Shown one piece after another: positions 23,348 to 26,429 of a DNA stretch of 26,429 nt. A program made the translations under genes and the position numbers. Source of the DNA: Accumulibacter sp031732795 (GTDB lineage Bacteria > Pseudomonadota > Gammaproteobacteria > Burkholderiales > Rhodocyclaceae). The notes below the pieces were generated by a model. That model was not told the origin of the DNA, made no database searches, and saw only the letters and a list, made by a program, of their open reading frames with translations. The first letter of the stretch is position 1. Each line of letters begins with the position of its first letter. Location: NCBI GenBank assembly GCA_031732795.1, contig JAVMKC010000054.1, forward strand, positions 1 to 26,429. The letters run 5' to 3'.

Positions 23348-24517
23348 TTATCTGTGGCGCGCCAGTTTCGGCTTTGCCGGAGTCAAGGGTCGTTCGATAG
23401 TAGAGGCTGGCGCAAGCCTGGTCGCCCCGCCCCGATGCGGCGAAAGCGACAAAGGTCTTTCAATCAACAGAAAAAGAAGCGCGGTTGGCACCAGTGTCGC
23501 AGCGAACATCAGCGGCATCAAACCCCAGAATAACGCCGGACCATGACTTCCGATGGGCAATACCACTGGTAGTCCCATGAAGGCAGCCTTCAAGGCGAGT
23601 CCATGCAGCAGGTAATAAGAGTAGCTCATGTTTCCCAGCCAGCGTAACGGCGTCCAGGAAAACGAGCGCGCCAGCCCGCTCGACGGGTGGCGGAAACAGC
23701 TCAAGCAAACCGTGAAATACGCGATGAACAGTATGCCGATTTTGACGGTGGCGCCCGCCGAGCCCGGTAGCGGCAACAGCATGCAAAGCAGCCCGGCAGC
23801 CAACCCCAGCAGACCGAAAAAACGATGCGGAGAGAAAAGCCCAGGAATATTCATCGCCTCATAGACCAGAATTCCAGCAATGAACATGATCAATCTGACC
23901 GGGCCGCCATTGATGGCACAGTAAAGCGCCGTTGCCAACGCCACACTCAGAAAGAAGACACCGCGCCACAAGGGGGACCGTTCGCGCAAACCGAACAAGC
24001 CGATGACCAGCGGCAATGTCAGATAGTAGAACATCTCGTAACTCAATGACCAAGCGACCGTAATCATCGGTTCGATCGGGAACAGGCCAGGTAACAGAAG
24101 GAAGTTCTGCAATAGATAAATGATCGCCCCGCTGGTTTCCCGCGGAATCTTGCTTTCCGCACTGAAAAGAAAGGACAGCAGGAGGTAAATCACAAAGACG
24201 ACAATAAATGCCGGATAGAGCCGTTGAACGCGCCGTGCCATGAAACGTGGGAAGGACTGATGACGAGAGATCAGTGAGCTGTAAATCAGATAGCCACTAA
24301 GCACGAAAAACACGTCCACGCCGGTATTACCTATCGAATGCAGCGCACGCGTAAAGGCAAGAAAATCGGGATTACCTGTCAGCCACGGCGTCACCAGGGT
24401 CACGAAATGGACGATGAAAACCAGGAAAACAGCAAAGCCGCGCAGACCCTCCATCGGTCTGACATTGGCGGCCGCACCGCCACGCGACAATTCAAAGCGT
24501 TGACTCAGCCAATTCAA
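23348..24517 (-). CDS. Acyltransferase 3 family membrane protein (OafA/YrhL-like)
   Basis: Acyltransferase-3 proteins move acyl groups, often acetyl, onto surface sugars. This one has about ten membrane helices. The family's start is VRPMEGLRGFAVFLVFIVHF with the conserved His37; then GVDVFFVLSGYLIY and ARRVQRLYPAF follow. TTG 24517 is preferred because AGGAG lies 6 nt upstream; the frame could start at another TTG at 24562 but with poor spacing. The Arg/Pro-rich C-terminus is variable. It is convergent with the preceding operon and stands alone, with no polysaccharide genes in view, so its substrate cannot be named. Confidence 0.88.
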   Translation of the reverse strand: MNWLSQRFELSRGGAAANVRPMEGLRGFAVFLVFIVHFVTLVTPWLTGNPDFLAFTRALHSIGNTGVDVFFVLSGYLIYSSLISRHQSFPRFMARRVQRLYPAFIVVFVIYLLLSFLFSAESKIPRETSGAIIYLLQNFLLLPGLFPIEPMITVAWSLSYEMFYYLTLPLVIGLFGLRERSPLWRGVFFLSVALATALYCAINGGPVRLIMFIAGILVYEAMNIPGLFSPHRFFGLLGLAAGLLCMLLPLPGSAGATVKIGILFIAYFTVCLSCFRHPSSGLARSFSWTPLRWLGNMSYSYYLLHGLALKAAFMGLPVVLPIGSHGPALFWGLMPLMFAATLVPTALLFLLIERPLSLSPHRGGATRLAPASTIERPLTPAKPKLARHR

Positions 24518-24562
24518 AGCAATCTCCTGACGGGTAGACCAACCCGCGCGTACCGCTTTCAA

Positions 24563-24816
24563 TCCTCGGTAAGGCGGGTGGGCAGGCGGAGAATTCGGTC
24601 GGAAATCCGAATTAATTGATCTGCAGAATACCCGCTGATCCTAAAGATATTATCCGTCCTCATTTCGTCCATCTTCGTTAAAAGCATCACATTTTAGGCA
24701 AGGCTCCGGACTGGAGCAAAGCAGACAGTTTCCCGAACGAAGCGTGATCGACGTTTCAGAACGCGCTTTACTCCAGCAGGACGTTGAAAATTCCTGGTCG
24801 ATTGGCAATGCAACCC
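24563..24816. other. Intergenic stretch between acyltransferase and IS256 element
   Basis: This stretch is lower in GC than its surroundings. It must hold the acyltransferase promoter on the minus strand. A 42-codon frame (24687 to 24559, minus) is present without a ribosome-binding site. No terminator or RNA gene was recognised. Confidence 0.4.
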
Positions 24817-26156
24817 TTTTTCTGTAAATAATCCGTGGCGATTCCATCGAGATAGGTAGATCAATCGTTCAAGTTGAGATAGACCTTGCCGGTCATCCAC
24901 TCCTCGTCGCACTCGGCGAGCAGAGCGGAAACGAGACGCAGACAGGATGCGGTGTTGGGGAAGATCGAGGCGACGCGTGTGCGGCGCTTGATCTCGCGGT
25001 TGATACGTTCGAGGCCGTTGGTGGTGCGCAGGCGGGTGCGCTGGCTGTGAGGCAGGTCGAAGACGGCGAAGCCCTCCGGCAGATTTTCCTCGGCCCACTG
25101 GGCGAGCTTTGGAGCCTCGGTTTTCCAGGCGTCCAGCGCCTGCCGCAAGAGCCGTTCGGCCTCGGCCTTGTCGGGCGCATTGAAGATCGCGCGGAGGCGC
25201 AAGGCCACGGGTTTGTGCTGGTCCAGACGCGTGACGTAAGCCTGGGCATTCTGCTGCAAATGGAACTGGCAGCGTTGCCAAGGCACGCTGGGCAGGGTTG
25301 CCCGGCGGGCGGCCTCGAGGCCGGCATGGTCATCGGAGACGATCAGCTTGACCCCTCTCAAGCCGCGCCGGATCAAGCTATCGAAGAAGGCGCGCCAATG
25401 GACCTCGGCCTCGGACAGGGCCACCGATACGCCGAGCACGCGACGCTTGCCGTCCGGGGAGATGCCGACGGCGACCCACACGGCGCAATCGACCAGGCGG
25501 CCGGCCTCGCGCACCCGCTCGTAGCGGGCGTCGAGAAACAGATAAGGGGTCTCATCGAGTGGGCGTTCACGCCAAGCCGCCAGCCCGGCATCCAGCCGCT
25601 CGGCGGCGCGGCTGACCTGCGTCGAGGAGAGGGACACCTCCGGCCCCAGGCGCTTGACCAGGCTATCGCACACCTTGCGGGTCGAAACCCCTTGAACACA
25701 CCTCTCGGCCAACGCCAAATTGAGCGCCTGCTCGGTGCGCGAGCCCTTCTCCAGGGCGGACGGGTAGAAGCCGCCGCCGCGTACCTGCGGCACGTCGAAA
25801 GTCTGTTCGCCCAAGCGGGTCATGACCGTCTTGGGCTTGAAGCCGTTGGCATAGTCAGTGCGCGCCTCCGTGCGTTCATGCGGAGTGGCGTGGAGAAACC
25901 GGGCGCGTTCGATCTTGCTCGCTTCATTGACCAGAATGCGCAGCGCTTCGCCGGCACCGTCCAGGCCGTTGGCCAACAGGGCCGCCAAAGCGGCCTCCAG
26001 GGGATTGTATTCGACACGCATGGCCATGCTTTGGACTCCTTCGAGGGAGGTGGGTAAGAATGCCTCGAAGAAACTGCCCGCGGGTAGACCCAGCGGATTC
26101 GCGGCGGACGGCAATGCACCGCAAAGCCAGATGGCTACAAATTTACAGAAGAGAGA
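24817..26156 (-). mobile_element. IS256-family insertion sequence (ends approximate)
   Basis: A full transposase gene is flanked by related ends. CTGTAAAT at 24822-24829 is matched in inverted orientation by ATTTACAG at 26141-26148, each preceded on its outer side by a pyrimidine-rich tract. The distance, about 1.34 kb, suits the family. Sequence similarity of the ends is weak beyond these bases and no target duplication could be fixed, so the borders are uncertain by about 15 bp. Confidence 0.6.
24861..26027 (-). CDS. IS256-family (mutator-type) transposase
   Basis: The 388-residue protein has the family's DDE residues: Asp166 in YLFLDARYERVR, Asp232 in LIVSDDHAGL and Glu340 in TTNGLERINREIKRRTRV. 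It also has the conserved CQFHLQQN and the C-terminal DEEWMTGKVYLN. Start at 26027 is chosen because AGGAG sits 8-9 nt upstream and the usual N-terminus begins there. The open frame continues upstream to 26201 through the element's end and is not coding. The gene appears intact, so the element may be active. Confidence 0.95.
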   Translation of the reverse strand: MAMRVEYNPLEAALAALLANGLDGAGEALRILVNEASKIERARFLHATPHERTEARTDYANGFKPKTVMTRLGEQTFDVPQVRGGGFYPSALEKGSRTEQALNLALAERCVQGVSTRKVCDSLVKRLGPEVSLSSTQVSRAAERLDAGLAAWRERPLDETPYLFLDARYERVREAGRLVDCAVWVAVGISPDGKRRVLGVSVALSEAEVHWRAFFDSLIRRGLRGVKLIVSDDHAGLEAARRATLPSVPWQRCQFHLQQNAQAYVTRLDQHKPVALRLRAIFNAPDKAEAERLLRQALDAWKTEAPKLAQWAEENLPEGFAVFDLPHSQRTRLRTTNGLERINREIKRRTRVASIFPNTASCLRLVSALLAECDEEWMTGKVYLNLND

Positions 26157-26280
26157 GGTAGTTGCGAAACCCCGCACGTGCGTCGAATTTTCTCTGCGCA
26201 AAAAAAGCAGAAAGTGGGGGTGGGTTTCAACCGCCGAGGCGGCAAAATGACGGTATCGAATCGCTCATACGAAACCCACG

Positions 26281-26394
26281 ATGAATGCTACCCTGAAGAG
26301 CCGGCTGACGCGATTTTGGTTTCATGTTCAGGAGGGCTTGTTTCCGTTTCTGGCCGATTTGGAGCTTGAGTTAACCCCAATACTGTTCAGATAG
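26281..26394 (+). pseudogene. Possible 5' fragment of another transposase
   Basis: The frame reads MNATLKSRLTRFWFHVQEGL, then FPFLADLELELTPILFR, and stops. This resembles the N-terminal leader of some DDE transposases, in which a basic helix precedes FPFLEEEL-LT. The stop at 26392-26394 and the diverged bases after it suggest a decayed or frameshifted copy. A perfect 9-bp inverted repeat GTGGGTTTC (26220-26228) / GAAACCCAC (26271-26279) lies just upstream. Low certainty because the window ends. Confidence 0.3.
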
Positions 26395-26429
26395 ATTGAG
26401 ATATGTCAGAATGCGGCTCTGTCCTGACC

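Noticed and set aside
24559..24687. 42-codon minus-strand frame upstream of the acyltransferase
   Set aside because: No ribosome-binding site and no recognised motif; it may simply be leader sequence of the acyltransferase transcript.

Overview
The window looks like a chromosomal piece of a GC-rich betaproteobacterium, most likely of the Rhodocyclales / Candidatus Accumulibacter type. This rests on gene content and order: rnfABCDGE followed by nth, a FIST gene and a DUF1841 gene; a DUF4124 gene before ntrB-ntrC; birA overlapping coaX; and a DUF350-SPFH-DUF4178 cluster. The genus is an inference and was not tested.

Left flank (1-3560) is accessory DNA. It holds the remnant of an IS3-type insertion sequence cut by a 168-bp palindromic element, then an unrecognised 529-codon gene whose start abuts a dispersed repeat, then about 1.5 kb without a convincing gene. 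That gene-poor stretch contains a second long palindrome, an exact 176-bp-period tandem duplication, and several copies of a short repeat containing GGTCTTGCATTTAATCATT.

From 3560 to 23290 the DNA is ordinary dense chromosome. Two small envelope genes (a Gly-zipper lipoprotein and a Pro/Tyr-rich secreted protein) run leftward. They are divergent from pyrD (UMP synthesis), which is followed by a small putative membrane protein. A complete six-subunit Rnf complex (ion-translocating ferredoxin:NAD oxidoreductase) follows in one tightly coupled run, with endonuclease III, a FIST sensory-domain protein and a DUF1841 protein behind it. Next is nitrogen control: a DUF4124 gene, ntrB and ntrC. An NtrC-type palindrome lies upstream of the DUF4124 gene, and a strong sigma-54-type promoter lies between ntrB and ntrC. 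Then come a DUF2628-like membrane gene, birA (biotin ligase without a DNA-binding domain) and coaX (pantothenate kinase).

The most interesting cluster is at 19634-23226. It encodes a DUF350 membrane protein, an SPFH-SHOCT scaffold protein, a large protein with two zinc ribbons, DUF4178 modules and membrane segments, and a 48-residue membrane peptide starting directly at the stop of the preceding gene. It ends at a clear terminator and looks like a self-contained, poorly understood membrane-associated system.

Right flank (23300-26429) is again accessory: a leftward acyltransferase-3 gene that probably uses a TTG start, a complete IS256-family transposase gene, and the 5' fragment of what may be another transposase at the edge.
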